This document shows, piece after piece, positions 17,513 to 26,838 of a stretch of DNA of 64,000 bases. The stretch is taken from contig NZ_CP013382.1 of assembly GCF_001513745.1 (NCBI RefSeq), positions 1,798,001 through 1,862,000 on the forward strand, in the 5' to 3' direction. The notes beneath the pieces were generated by a model. That model searched no databases. It had not been told where the DNA came from and worked only from the letters and a program-made list of their open reading frames with translations. This DNA is from Burkholderia humptydooensis (GTDB lineage Bacteria; Pseudomonadota; Gammaproteobacteria; Burkholderiales; Burkholderiaceae). The position numbers and the translations under genes were made by a program. How positions within the stretch are numbered: the stretch's first letter is position 1; every line of letters starts with the position of its first letter.

Positions 17513-18319
17513 ATGCCAGACGACGTCCAAGCTCCGCACCGCTCGCCGCCGCTCGCCGGCGAGACCGCCGAAGCTGCCGAAGCTGCCGAAGCGCCCGCCA
17601 AAGTGTCCGCGCAAGCGCCGGCCGCGGCAGCCGACGCCGGCGAGCGTCGCGCGCTCTTCTCCCACTGCGGCTGGTTCAGCGCGCTCGCGCCCGCGCATCA
17701 GGCGCTCGTCGTCGCGCAGTCGCACGCCGAATACCGCGACGCGGGCGATTGGGTCGCGCGCCGGCAGGCGCCCACCGAATACTGGATCGGCGTGCATCGC
17801 GGGCTCGTGAAGCTCGCGATCTACAACGTGCCCGGGCGCGGCTGCACGTTCTCCGGCGTGCCGTCGGGCGGCTGGTTCGGCGAAGGCAGCGTGATCAAGC
17901 GCGAGCTGCGCAAGTACGACGTGATCGCGATCCAGCGCTCGCTCGTGCTGTTCGTGCCGACCGCGACATTCCACGCGCTCCTCGACAGCAGCCTGCCGTT
18001 CACGGGCTTCGTGATCCGCCAGTTGAACAACCGGATGGGGGAATTCATCGCGTCGATCCAGAACAGCCGGCTGCTCGACGTCAACGCGCGCGTCGCGCAG
18101 TCGCTCGCGCAGCTCTTCAATCCGGCGCTGTACCCGGACACCGGCGCGACGCTCGCGATCTCTCAGGAGGAGCTCGGCATGCTCGTCGGCGTGTCGCGGC
18201 AGCGGATCAATCAGGCGCTCCAGCACCTCGAGCGGCTCGGCGCGCTGCGCGTCGCGTACAACCAGATCGAGGTGCTCGACCTGCCGAGGCTCGCGGCGTT
18301 CGGGATGGAGCAGATCTGA
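17513..18319 (+). CDS. Crp/Fnr-family transcriptional regulator
   Basis: A 268-residue protein with ATG at 17513. A flexible N-terminal extension of about 45 residues includes a 9-base coding tandem repeat (17567-17593) giving AEAAEAAEA. The cyclic-nucleotide-binding beta-roll follows (ALFSHCGWFSALAPAHQAL, YWIGVHRGLVKLAIYN, GGWFGEGSVIKREL), then the dimerisation helix. The C-terminal winged helix ISQEELGMLVGVSRQRINQALQHLERLG is the DNA-recognition unit. There is no Cys set for an Fnr iron-sulfur cluster, so it is Crp-like. Divergence from the acyl-CoA ligase suggests it controls that gene and itself. The effector is unknown. Confidence 0.9.
   Translation: MPDDVQAPHRSPPLAGETAEAAEAAEAPAKVSAQAPAAAADAGERRALFSHCGWFSALAPAHQALVVAQSHAEYRDAGDWVARRQAPTEYWIGVHRGLVKLAIYNVPGRGCTFSGVPSGGWFGEGSVIKRELRKYDVIAIQRSLVLFVPTATFHALLDSSLPFTGFVIRQLNNRMGEFIASIQNSRLLDVNARVAQSLAQLFNPALYPDTGATLAISQEELGMLVGVSRQRINQALQHLERLGALRVAYNQIEVLDLPRLAAFGMEQI
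17567..17593 (+). repeat. In-frame 9-bp tandem repeat, 3 copies
   Basis: GCCGAAGCT occurs twice and is followed by GCCGAAGCG, coding Ala-Glu-Ala units in the N-terminal extension of the Crp/Fnr protein. Copy number could change without breaking the frame. Confidence 0.8.
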
Positions 18320-18614
18320 CGGACAGGATGGCGGCCGCCCGTTCGCGGCGTTTCCCCGTCCGCCAGGCTCTCCGTCCTGGCGCTCAGCTCAAGCTCCTGC
18401 CCAAGCTTTCCGTCCGGGCTTTCCGTCGCCCGCTCGTCGCGACGCGCTACCCGTCGCACTCGCCCCGCCCGATTCCCCAGATTCTTCCGATTCGTCCGAC
18501 GAACCCTTCCTGACAATTCCGCCATCTTCGCGTCAGCAACCCGTCCGGGGCGTTTTTCTATCATGCGATCCCGACCACCGACGCAACGCCCGCCCGTCCA
18601 GGCACCCGCCCTCC

Positions 18615-21600
18615 ATGTGGATCGTCAATCTCGCGCTCAGGCGCCCGTACACGTTCATCGTGATGGCCATCATGATCCTGCTGGCCACGCCGCTCGCGCT
18701 GATGCGCACGCCGACCGACGTGCTGCCGTCGATCGACATCCCGGTCGTCAGCGTGATCTGGAATTACAACGGCCTGTCCGCGCAGGAGATGGCCGACCGG
18801 ATCACGTCGGTCCACGAGCGCACGCTGACGACAACCGTCAGCAACATCCAGCACATCGAATCGCAGACGCTCCCCGGCATCGCGATCATCAAGATCTTCC
18901 TGCAGCCCGGCGCGAGCACGCAGACGGCGATCGCGCAAACGGTGTCTTCCGCGCAGGCGATCGTGCGGCAGATGCCGCAGGGCGCGACGCCGCCCCTCAT
19001 CATCAGCTACTCGGCGTCGAGCATTCCGGTGATCCAGCTCGGGCTGTCGAGCCGGTCGATGAGCGAGCAGCAGCTCGCCGACGTCGCGATGAACTTCCTG
19101 CGCCCGCAACTGATCACGATTCCCGGCGCGCAGGTGCCGTACCCGTACGGCGGCCGCACGCGCGTGATCTCCGTCGATCTCGACATGCAGGCGCTGCTCG
19201 CGAAGGGGATGACGCCCGCCGACGTCGTGGCTGCAGTCAACGCGCAGAACCTCGTGCTGCCCACCGGCACCGCGAAGATCGGCCAGACCGAATACCGGAT
19301 CGGCACGAACGCGTCGCCCGGCACGATCGCCGAGCTGAACCGGCTGCCTGTGCGGACGACGGGCGGCGCGACGATCTATCTGTCCGATGTCGCGCACGTG
19401 CGCGACGGCTTCACGCCGCAGACGAACGTCGTGCGCAAGGACGGCGAGCGCGGCGTGCTGGTGTCGGTGCTCAAGAGCGGCGACGCGTCAACGCTCGCCG
19501 TCGTCAACACGCTGAAATCGCTGCTGCCGTCGATCGAGAACACGCTGCCCGAGGACCTGAAGATCACGCCGCTGTTCGATCAATCCGTGTTCGTCGACGC
19601 GGCGATCCAGGGCGTGATCCACGAGGCGCTGATCGCCGCCGCGCTGACCGCGCTGATGATCCTGCTGTTCCTCGGCAACTGGCGCAGCACGCTGATCATC
19701 GCGATCTCGATTCCCCTCTCCATCTTCACGTCGCTGCTCGCGCTCGCCGCGCTCGGCGAGACGATCAACATCATGACGCTCGGCGGCCTCGCGCTCGCGG
19801 TCGGGATTCTCGTCGACGACGCGACGGTGACGATCGAGAACGTCGAGCGCCATCTGCATCTCGGCTCGGACCTGCGCACCGCGATCCTCGAAGGCGCGGG
19901 CGAGATCGCGGTGCCCGCGCTCGTGTCGACGCTCTGCATCTGCATCGTGTTCGTGCCGATGTTCTTCCTCACGGGCGTCGCGCGCTATCTGTTCGTGCCG
20001 CTCGCGCAGGCCGTCGTGTTCGCGATGCTCGCGTCGTACGTGCTGTCGCGCACGCTCGTGCCGACGCTCGCGATGCTGCTGTTCGCCAGGCACCGGCCGG
20101 ACGCCGACGCCAGCGCCGCCGATGCCGACGACGCCGCGCACGCGGCGCGGCGCTCGCGCTTCGCGCGCCTGCATCACGCGTTCGACCACGCGTTCGAGCG
20201 GCTGCGCGCGAGCTACATCGTGCTGCTGAGCGTGCTGCTCGTGCGCCGGCGCTTCTACGCGTCGCTGTTCCTCGGTTTCTGCGTGCTGTCGACGGGCCTC
20301 GTGTTCGCGCTCGGCCGCGACTTCTTTCCGAGCGTCGACGCGGGCGACATCCGGCTGCACCTGCGCGCGCCGACCGGCTACCGGATCGAGGAAACCGCGC
20401 GGCTCGCCGACGAGGTCGAGCAGACGATCCGCGAAGTCGTGCCGGCCGCCGAGCTCGGCACGATCGTCGACAACCTCGGGCTGCCCGTGAGCGGCATCAA
20501 TCTGTCGTACAGCAACGCGGGCACGATCGGCACGCTCGACGGCGAGATCCTGATCGCGCTCAAGCCAGGGCACGCGAGCGCGCGGCGCTACGTCGAGCAG
20601 TTGCGCGGCCTGTTGCCCGCGCGCTTTCCGGGCGTCGAGTTCTTCTTTCAGCCGTCGGACATCGTCACGCAGATCCTGAACTTCGGGCAGCCCGCCGCGA
20701 TCGACGTGCAGGTGCAAGGCGCCGATCTCGCGTCGAACATGGCGATCGCGAGCCAGTTGATGAAGCGCGTGCGCACGATTGCCGGCGCCGTCGACGCGCA
20801 CGTCCTGCAGCGCGACGACGAGCCGCTCCTCACGGCCGACATGGACCGCACGCGGATGCAGCAGCTCGATCTGTCCGCGCAGAACGTCGCGCAGAATCTG
20901 CTGATCTCGCTTGCCGGCACGTCGCAGACGACGCCGTCGTTCTGGGTGAATCCGAAGACGGGCGTTCAGTATCCGCTGACGATCCAGACGCCGCAGTATC
21001 AGGTCGGCTCGGTCGGCGATCTGCTCGCGACGCCCGTGTCCGCGGCGGGCGGCGGCGCGCTCGCGCCGTACCAGTTGCTCGGCAATCTCGTCGACATCGC
21101 GCCGGGCGTGTCGCCCGCCGTCGTCACGCACTACAACATCCGGCCCGTCGTCGATCTGCTCGTGAGCGTCGAGGGCCGCGACCTCGGCGCGGTCGCGACC
21201 GGCATCGGCCGCGTGATCGACGACGCCCGCGCGACACTGCCGCGCGGCACGACGATCACGATGCGCGGCCAGGTCGAGACGATGCGCACGTCGTACCTCG
21301 GGCTCGGCGCGGGCGTCGCGATGGCGATCGTGCTCGTCTATCTGCTGATCGTCGTAAACTTCCAGTCGTGGCTCGATCCGCTCATCATCGTGAGCGCGAT
21401 GCCCGCCGCGCTCGCCGGCATCGCATGGATGCTGTTCGTCACCGGCACGCACCTGTCCGTGCCGGCGCTCACGGGCGCGATCATGACAGTCGGCGTCGCG
21501 ACCGCGAACAGCATTCTCGTCGTCGCGTTCGCGCGGCAGCGGCTCGACGCCGGCGTGCCGCCGCTCGCGGCCGCGCTCGAGGCGGGCGCGACGCGCATCC

Positions 21601-21851
21601 GCCCGGTGCTGATGACCGCGCTCGCGATGATCATCGGCATGATCCCGATGGCGCTCGGCCTGGGCGAGGGCGCCGAGCAGAACGCGCCGCTCGGCCGCGC
21701 GGTGATCGGCGGCCTCTCGTTCGCGACGGTCTCGACGCTGCTGTTCGTGCCGCTCGTGTTCGCGGGCGTCCACCAGCGGCTCGCGAAGCGTCGCGCGCGC
21801 CGCGCCGCCGCCGCCGGCGACGATCCGTCCCGCTCCGTTGACCCGAATTGA
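18615..21851 (+). CDS. RND-family efflux transporter permease (HAE-type)
   Basis: A 1078-residue inner-membrane pump starting at the ATG at 18615 (MWIVNLALRRPYTFIVM). It has the usual duplicated plan: a first membrane helix, a large periplasmic porter loop (PGAQVPYPYGGRTRVISVDLD), then helices 2-6 including GGLALAVGILVDDATVTIENVERHL, whose two Asp residues carry protons, and the same order repeated. A low-complexity Asp/Ala cytoplasmic linker (DADASAADADDAAHAARR) sits between the halves. It uses proton-motive force to move substrates to its adaptor and outer-membrane factor, encoded directly downstream. It is the first gene of a tightly packed operon ending with a two-component pair. Drugs, metals or solvents are possible substrates; sequence alone does not decide. 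Confidence 0.92.
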   Translation: MWIVNLALRRPYTFIVMAIMILLATPLALMRTPTDVLPSIDIPVVSVIWNYNGLSAQEMADRITSVHERTLTTTVSNIQHIESQTLPGIAIIKIFLQPGASTQTAIAQTVSSAQAIVRQMPQGATPPLIISYSASSIPVIQLGLSSRSMSEQQLADVAMNFLRPQLITIPGAQVPYPYGGRTRVISVDLDMQALLAKGMTPADVVAAVNAQNLVLPTGTAKIGQTEYRIGTNASPGTIAELNRLPVRTTGGATIYLSDVAHVRDGFTPQTNVVRKDGERGVLVSVLKSGDASTLAVVNTLKSLLPSIENTLPEDLKITPLFDQSVFVDAAIQGVIHEALIAAALTALMILLFLGNWRSTLIIAISIPLSIFTSLLALAALGETINIMTLGGLALAVGILVDDATVTIENVERHLHLGSDLRTAILEGAGEIAVPALVSTLCICIVFVPMFFLTGVARYLFVPLAQAVVFAMLASYVLSRTLVPTLAMLLFARHRPDADASAADADDAAHAARRSRFARLHHAFDHAFERLRASYIVLLSVLLVRRRFYASLFLGFCVLSTGLVFALGRDFFPSVDAGDIRLHLRAPTGYRIEETARLADEVEQTIREVVPAAELGTIVDNLGLPVSGINLSYSNAGTIGTLDGEILIALKPGHASARRYVEQLRGLLPARFPGVEFFFQPSDIVTQILNFGQPAAIDVQVQGADLASNMAIASQLMKRVRTIAGAVDAHVLQRDDEPLLTADMDRTRMQQLDLSAQNVAQNLLISLAGTSQTTPSFWVNPKTGVQYPLTIQTPQYQVGSVGDLLATPVSAAGGGALAPYQLLGNLVDIAPGVSPAVVTHYNIRPVVDLLVSVEGRDLGAVATGIGRVIDDARATLPRGTTITMRGQVETMRTSYLGLGAGVAMAIVLVYLLIVVNFQSWLDPLIIVSAMPAALAGIAWMLFVTGTHLSVPALTGAIMTVGVATANSILVVAFARQRLDAGVPPLAAALEAGATRIRPVLMTALAMIIGMIPMALGLGEGAEQNAPLGRAVIGGLSFATVSTLLFVPLVFAGVHQRLAKRRARRAAAAGDDPSRSVDPN

Positions 21852-21866
21852 TGACCGGTTGAACCC

Positions 21867-23120
21867 ATGGAAGAGAAACATCACAGCGCCGTCGGCATTC
21901 ACGTAGACGAATCGGGCCTCGACCTGCCCGCCCGCGCGCAGGTCTGGAAGCGCGCGCAATGGGCGCTCGCCGCGGTCGGCCTGTTGCTCGCGGCGGGCGG
22001 CGTCCGCACGCTCGTCGCCGACTGGCGCAACGCGAACCGGCTCGACGCGCTCGCCGCGCAGAACGCGCGCCAGTACGTGAGCGTCGCGCAGCCGAGCCCG
22101 GCGACGCTCGCGAGCCGCCTCACGCTGCCCGGCACGCTGCGCGGCTACGTCGAGGCGCCGATCTACGCGCGCGCGAGCGGCTACGTGCTGCGCTGGCGCG
22201 CGGACATCGGCGCGCGCGTGAAGCAGGGCCAGTTGCTCGCCGAGCTCGACACGCCCGAGCTCGACCAGGAACTCGCGCAGGCGGTCGCGCAGCGGCAGCA
22301 AGTCGAATCGACGCTCGCGCTCGCGAAGACGTCGCTCGACCGCGCGCGGCAGTTGCGCGAGCGCGATGCGGTGTCGCAGCAGGAGCTCGACGATCGGCAG
22401 GGCGCGTACAGCCAGGGCGTCGCGAACCTCGCCGCCGCCGATGCGAACGTGCGGCGCCTCACCGAGCTGAAGTCGTTCCAGAAGATCGTCGCGCCGATCG
22501 ACGGGATCGTCACGCAACGCAACATCGACGTCGGCGATCTCGTCAACGCGGGCAACAGCGGCACGGGCCGCGCGCTCTTCACGGTCGTGCAGGCGGACCG
22601 GCTGCGGCTGTACGTGCAGGTGCCGCAGGCGTACGCGCAGCAGGTGCAGCCCGGCCAGCACGTGAGCGTCGCGCAGCCCGAGCTGGCCGGGCAGACGTTC
22701 GACGGCACGATCACGCACACCGCGCAGGCGATCGACGTCGCGACGCGCACGCTGCAGATCGAGATCACGCTGCCGAACGCCGACGGCCGGCTGATGCCGG
22801 GCGCATACGTCAAGGCGACGCTGCCGATGGCGCCCGCCGGCAACCTGACGATTCCGGCGAACACGCTGCTGTTTCGCGCGGAGGGGCCGAGCGTCGCGGT
22901 GGTCGAGGCGAACGGGCAGATCCGGCTGCATCGCGTGACGATTGCGCGCACGCTCGGGCAGACGCTCGAAATCGACAGCGGCCTCGCGGCGACCGACCGG
23001 ATCGTGCTCAATCCGGGCGATTCGCTCGCGAACGGCGACGCGGTGATCGTCGCGCAGCCGCCGAAGGCTGGGCCGGCCGCGCCGAAATCGCCGCAGGCGG
23101 CGACGGGAGCGCGCACGTGA
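21867..23120 (+). CDS. RND efflux periplasmic adaptor subunit
   Basis: A 417-residue membrane-fusion protein, 15 bases after the pump gene. An N-terminal membrane anchor (WALAAVGLLLAAGGVRTLVA) precedes the lipoyl/hairpin/beta-barrel order: LPGTLRGYVEAPIYARASGYVLRW, the Gln/Ala-rich hairpin and FQKIVAPIDGIVTQRNIDVGDLV. The membrane-proximal domain follows (RIVLNPGDSLANGDAVIV). It links the RND permease to the outer-membrane factor. Its stop codon overlaps the GTG start of the next gene, showing translational coupling. The extra C-terminal Pro/Ala tail has no visible function. Confidence 0.92.
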   Translation: MEEKHHSAVGIHVDESGLDLPARAQVWKRAQWALAAVGLLLAAGGVRTLVADWRNANRLDALAAQNARQYVSVAQPSPATLASRLTLPGTLRGYVEAPIYARASGYVLRWRADIGARVKQGQLLAELDTPELDQELAQAVAQRQQVESTLALAKTSLDRARQLRERDAVSQQELDDRQGAYSQGVANLAAADANVRRLTELKSFQKIVAPIDGIVTQRNIDVGDLVNAGNSGTGRALFTVVQADRLRLYVQVPQAYAQQVQPGQHVSVAQPELAGQTFDGTITHTAQAIDVATRTLQIEITLPNADGRLMPGAYVKATLPMAPAGNLTIPANTLLFRAEGPSVAVVEANGQIRLHRVTIARTLGQTLEIDSGLAATDRIVLNPGDSLANGDAVIVAQPPKAGPAAPKSPQAATGART

Positions 23121-24691
23121 GCGCGCGGATGGCGTTCGGCGCGCGCGGCCGGCGCGGCGGGCGGCGCCCGCTCGCGCTGCTCGCCGCCGCGACGCTCGTG
23201 CTCGCCGGCTGCGCAGTCGGCCCCGACTACCGTCGCCCGCCCGTCGATACGCCCGCCGCGTGGCAAATCGAACCGGCCGATTCGTACTGGCAGCCGGCCG
23301 CCCCCGCGCGCGCGTCGCTCGCGCCCGACTGGTGGCGCGCGTTCGGCGATCCGCTCCTCGACGATCTCGAAACCCGCGCGCTCGCGAGCAACCAGAGCGT
23401 GCAGGCGATCGCCGCGCGCTACGATCAGGCGAAGGCGATGCTCGCGTCGGTCGCGTCCGCGCAGTGGCCGAGCGCCGGCGCGACCGCGGGCGCGTCGCGC
23501 GCGCGGATCTCGGCCGACCGGCCGCTCACGAACTACGCGCAGCCGAATCATTCGACCGTGCAGAACGACGTGCAGATCGGCGCGACGGTCAGCTACGAAC
23601 CCGATCTGTTCGGCCGGCTCCGCCGTTCGGTCGAATCCGCGCAGGCATCGGCCGACGAGGCGCGCGACGATCTCGCGAACGCGCGCCTCGTGATGACGGC
23701 GAGCCTTGCGACGAGCTACCTCGCGCTGCGCGAGACCGACGCGGAGATCGACGTGCTGAGCCGCTCGGTCGCGCTGCAGCGCAAGGCGCTCGACTTCGTG
23801 TCCGCGCAGCACGAGCTGGGCGCCGTGTCCGGCCTGAACCTGATGCAGCAGAAGGCGCAGCTCGACGCGACGCGCACCCAGGCGCAACTGCTCGTGAACC
23901 AGCGCGCGCAGCTCGAGCACGCGATCGCGACGCTCGTCGGCACGCCCGCGCCGGCGTTCTCGATTGCGCCGCGCGTGCAGGCGCTCGCCGCGCCCGCGCT
24001 GCCCGCCGGGTTGCCAAGCGACCTGCTGCAGCGCCGGCCGGACGTCGCGTCGGCGGAGCGCGCGATGGCGGCGGCGAACGCGCAGATCGGCGTCGCGCGC
24101 GCCGCGTATTTCCCGCGGATCACGCTGTCGCCGGCGCTCGGCTGGGATGCGACCCGCTTTGCGAGCCTCTTCGCCGCGCCGAGCCTGCTGTGGTCGGTCG
24201 GCGCGTCGCTCGCGCAACCGCTGTTCGAGGGCGGCCGGCTCGCGGCGGGCGTCGCATACGCGCAGGCGGGCTACGCGGCCGCGCAGGCGGCTTACCGGCA
24301 GACCGTGCTCGCCGCGTTCGAGGAAGTGCAGAACGCGGTCACGGGGCTGTCGGTGCTCGACGAGGCCGAGCGCCGCGCGCGCTCGGCCGTCGACGACGCG
24401 CAGCGGCTCGTCGGCCTCGCGCAGGACCGCTACGCGGGCGGCCTGACCGCATACATCGACGTGATCGGCGCGCAACAGCAGTTGCTCGCGAGCGAGCGGC
24501 AGGAGGTGCAGATTCGCGGGCAGCGCGCGGCGCTCGTCGTGTATCTCGCGAAGGCGCTCGGCGGCGGATGGAGCGCGGCGGAGACGGCTGACGCACAGCG
24601 GCCGGCACGATCCGCCGCGACAGGTGCACAATCTACGGCGAACGCCGGCGCGGCGCCGCCCGCCGCGCCGGCACAACGGGACAGAACATGA
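23117..24691 (+). CDS. NodT/OprM-family outer-membrane factor lipoprotein
   Basis: A 524-residue lipoprotein (ALLAAATLVLAGCAVGPDYRRP). I use the GTG at 23117, which overlaps the adaptor stop in a GTGA junction; an ATG at 23129 is also possible. The duplicated TolC fold is clear: LETRALASNQSVQAIAARYDQ, EPDLFGRLRRSVESAQAS, LQRRPDVASAERAMAAANAQ and the final VYLAKALGGGW. It forms the outer-membrane duct of the RND pump. The tail after GGGW is Ala-rich and its stop codon overlaps the response-regulator start, so the pump and its regulators are probably one transcript. Confidence 0.92.
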   Translation: MSARMAFGARGRRGGRRPLALLAAATLVLAGCAVGPDYRRPPVDTPAAWQIEPADSYWQPAAPARASLAPDWWRAFGDPLLDDLETRALASNQSVQAIAARYDQAKAMLASVASAQWPSAGATAGASRARISADRPLTNYAQPNHSTVQNDVQIGATVSYEPDLFGRLRRSVESAQASADEARDDLANARLVMTASLATSYLALRETDAEIDVLSRSVALQRKALDFVSAQHELGAVSGLNLMQQKAQLDATRTQAQLLVNQRAQLEHAIATLVGTPAPAFSIAPRVQALAAPALPAGLPSDLLQRRPDVASAERAMAAANAQIGVARAAYFPRITLSPALGWDATRFASLFAAPSLLWSVGASLAQPLFEGGRLAAGVAYAQAGYAAAQAAYRQTVLAAFEEVQNAVTGLSVLDEAERRARSAVDDAQRLVGLAQDRYAGGLTAYIDVIGAQQQLLASERQEVQIRGQRAALVVYLAKALGGGWSAAETADAQRPARSAATGAQSTANAGAAPPAAPAQRDRT

Positions 24692-25383
24692 AAGTACTGA
24701 TCGTCGAAGACGAAGCGAAAGTGGTCGATTACCTGAAGAGCGGCCTCGCCGACGAAGGCTGGGTCGTCGACGCCGCGGCCGACGGCGAGGAAGGCGCGTG
24801 GATGGCGGTCGAATACGACTACGACGTGGTCGTCCTCGACGTGATGCTGCCGAAGCTCGACGGCTTCGGCGTGCTGCGCTCGCTGCGCGCGCACAAGGAT
24901 ACGCCCGTCATCATGCTGACCGCGCGCGACCGCGTCGACGATCGCGTGCGCGGCCTGCGCGACGGCGCCGACGATTACCTGACGAAGCCGTTCTCGTTCC
25001 TCGAGCTCGTCGAGCGGCTGCGCGCGCTGACGCGCCGCGCGCGCGTGCAGGAATCGACGTTGATCTCGATCGGCGACCTGCGCGTCGACCTGATCAGCCG
25101 CCGCGCGACGCGCAACGGCGTGCGGCTCGATCTCACCGCGCAGGAATTCCAGTTGCTCGGCGTGCTCGCGCGCCGGCGCGGCGAGGTGCTGTCGAAGACG
25201 ACGATCACCGAGCTCGTCTGGGACGTGAACTTCGACAGCAACGCGAACGTCGTCGAAACCGCGATCAAGCGGCTGCGCGCGAAGCTCGACGGCCCGTTCG
25301 CGGACAAGCTGCTGCACACGATCCGCGGGATGGGCTACGTGCTCGAGGAACGCGCGGACGACGACGGGCAGGCGAAGCGATGA
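24688..25383 (+). CDS. OmpR-family response regulator
   Basis: A 231-residue regulator starting with an ATG that overlaps the preceding stop by four bases. The receiver domain has the acidic pocket (IVEDEAK), the phospho-acceptor Asp in VVVLDVMLPKLDGFG, and the conserved Thr/Lys (MLTARD, LTKPFSF). The winged-helix effector domain includes LDLTAQEFQLLGVLARRRGEVLSK, NVVETAIKRLRAKLD and HTIRGMGYVLE. It is closest in style to CusR/CzcR-type regulators that often govern RND pumps. It should be phosphorylated by the adjacent kinase and act on the operon promoter before 18615. Confidence 0.93.
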   Translation: MKVLIVEDEAKVVDYLKSGLADEGWVVDAAADGEEGAWMAVEYDYDVVVLDVMLPKLDGFGVLRSLRAHKDTPVIMLTARDRVDDRVRGLRDGADDYLTKPFSFLELVERLRALTRRARVQESTLISIGDLRVDLISRRATRNGVRLDLTAQEFQLLGVLARRRGEVLSKTTITELVWDVNFDSNANVVETAIKRLRAKLDGPFADKLLHTIRGMGYVLEERADDDGQAKR

Positions 25384-26819
25384 TGACGCGCTCGATTTCG
25401 AGACGGCTGTCGGTGCTGTTCGGCGTCGCGTCGCTGTTCGTGTTCACGCTCGTCGGCGTGGGCCTGTTCGCGATGATGGAGCGGCAGTTGTTCGCCGAGC
25501 TGCGCGCGACGCTCGACACGCGCACGAAGATCGCCGCGATGATCGTGTCGCACGGCACGACGGCCGCGCGCTTCAGGATCACGCAGGACAAGCTCGCCGA
25601 TCTCGAGCCGCCCGACGGCTCGACCCGCTATCACGTCGACAGCGCCGATCCCGCGTTCCGCTTCGGCAAGCCGGTCGAGGGCGAGCCCGACGGCTACGCG
25701 GCCGACGGCTTCCTGCTGCTGCGCCCGCCCGGCAGCGAGTACGACGTGATGACGAAGACCGTCGTGCTGCCCGCGAGCGGCGAGCGCCCGACACTCACGC
25801 TCGTCGTGTCGACCGCGTGCGAGCGCACGCAGAAGATGCTGCGTCACATCGCGCTGACGCTCGCCGCGCTGATCTCGGCCGCGACGCTCGCAACGCTGCT
25901 GCTGAGCCGCGCGGTCACGCGCGTCGGGCTCGCGCCGCTCGCGCGGCTGTCGCGCGAGGCGGCCTCCCTCGGCCCGGCGAACCGGCGGCAGCGGCTGCGC
26001 ACCGACGCGCTGCCGCGCGAGCTGCACGATCTCGCGAGCTCGTTCAACGGCGCGCTCGAGCGGATCGAGCGCGCGCACGAGCGGCTCGAAGCGTTCAACG
26101 CCGACGTCGCGCACGAGCTGCGCACGCCCGTCAGCATCCTGATCGGCCAGACGCAGGTCGCGCTCGCGCGCGAGCGCTCGGCGGACCGGCTGCGCGAGAC
26201 GCTCGAGTCGAATCTCGAGGAGTTCGAACGGCTGCGGATCATCGTCAACGACATGCTGTTCCTCGCGCGCTGCGACCGCGGCGAGCGTGCAACCGATCTC
26301 GCCGACGTGTCGCTCGCCGCCGAGGTCACGCGCATGCTCGCGTTCCTCGAGATGTCGCTCGACGACGCGCAACTGCGCGCGGAACTCGCGGGCGACGCGC
26401 GCGCGAGCGTCGATCCGTCGCTGTTCGGCCGCGCGATGACGAACCTGCTGATCAACGCGATCCAGCACACGCGGCCGGACAACGCGATCCGCGTGACGAT
26501 CGCGCCGCGCGGCGAGACGGTCGAGATCGCGGTGTCGAATCCGGGCGAGCCGATCGACGCGATCGCGCGCGCGCATCTGTTCGAGCGCTTCTACCGGATC
26601 GAGGAGGCGCGCGCGAACAGCAACGAGAATCACGGGCTCGGGCTGTCGATCGTGAAGGCGGTCGCCGAGATGCACGGCGGCGCCGTGTTCGTGTCGTGCG
26701 AAGGCGGCTGGAACACGATCGGCTTCTCGGTCGCCGCGCGGCCGGCCGACGCCGGACCGCACGCGCGCGACGTGCGCCCGGCGGCGGGCGCGCGGCGGCC
26801 GGCGTTGAAGACGACTTGA
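25380..26819 (+). CDS. Heavy-metal-type sensor histidine kinase
   Basis: A 479-residue membrane kinase whose ATG overlaps the response-regulator stop (ATGATGA). Two membrane helices (about residues 12-34 and 156-178) flank a periplasmic sensor of roughly 120 residues. HAMP follows. The H-box FNADVAHELRTPVSIL holds the phosphorylated His. The ATPase domain has an N-box (NLLINAIQHTRPDN), a G1-type SNPGEPI, FERFYRIEEARANS and HGLGLSIVKAVAEMHGG. The general layout is that of CusS/IrlS-like kinases. The sensor lacks an obvious metal-binding His/Cys/Met cluster, so metal sensing is not demonstrated. A Pro/Arg/Ala-rich tail of about 20 residues ends the protein. Confidence 0.92.
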   Translation: MMTRSISRRLSVLFGVASLFVFTLVGVGLFAMMERQLFAELRATLDTRTKIAAMIVSHGTTAARFRITQDKLADLEPPDGSTRYHVDSADPAFRFGKPVEGEPDGYAADGFLLLRPPGSEYDVMTKTVVLPASGERPTLTLVVSTACERTQKMLRHIALTLAALISAATLATLLLSRAVTRVGLAPLARLSREAASLGPANRRQRLRTDALPRELHDLASSFNGALERIERAHERLEAFNADVAHELRTPVSILIGQTQVALARERSADRLRETLESNLEEFERLRIIVNDMLFLARCDRGERATDLADVSLAAEVTRMLAFLEMSLDDAQLRAELAGDARASVDPSLFGRAMTNLLINAIQHTRPDNAIRVTIAPRGETVEIAVSNPGEPIDAIARAHLFERFYRIEEARANSNENHGLGLSIVKAVAEMHGGAVFVSCEGGWNTIGFSVAARPADAGPHARDVRPAAGARRPALKTT

Positions 26820-26838
26820 GCTGCGGGCGGCAGCCCGC

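Noticed and set aside
24688..26819. Two-component pair considered as IrlR/IrlS
   Set aside because: The receiver and linker sequences differ from IrlR as I remember it, and the gene order with an RND pump in one operon points to a separate system.
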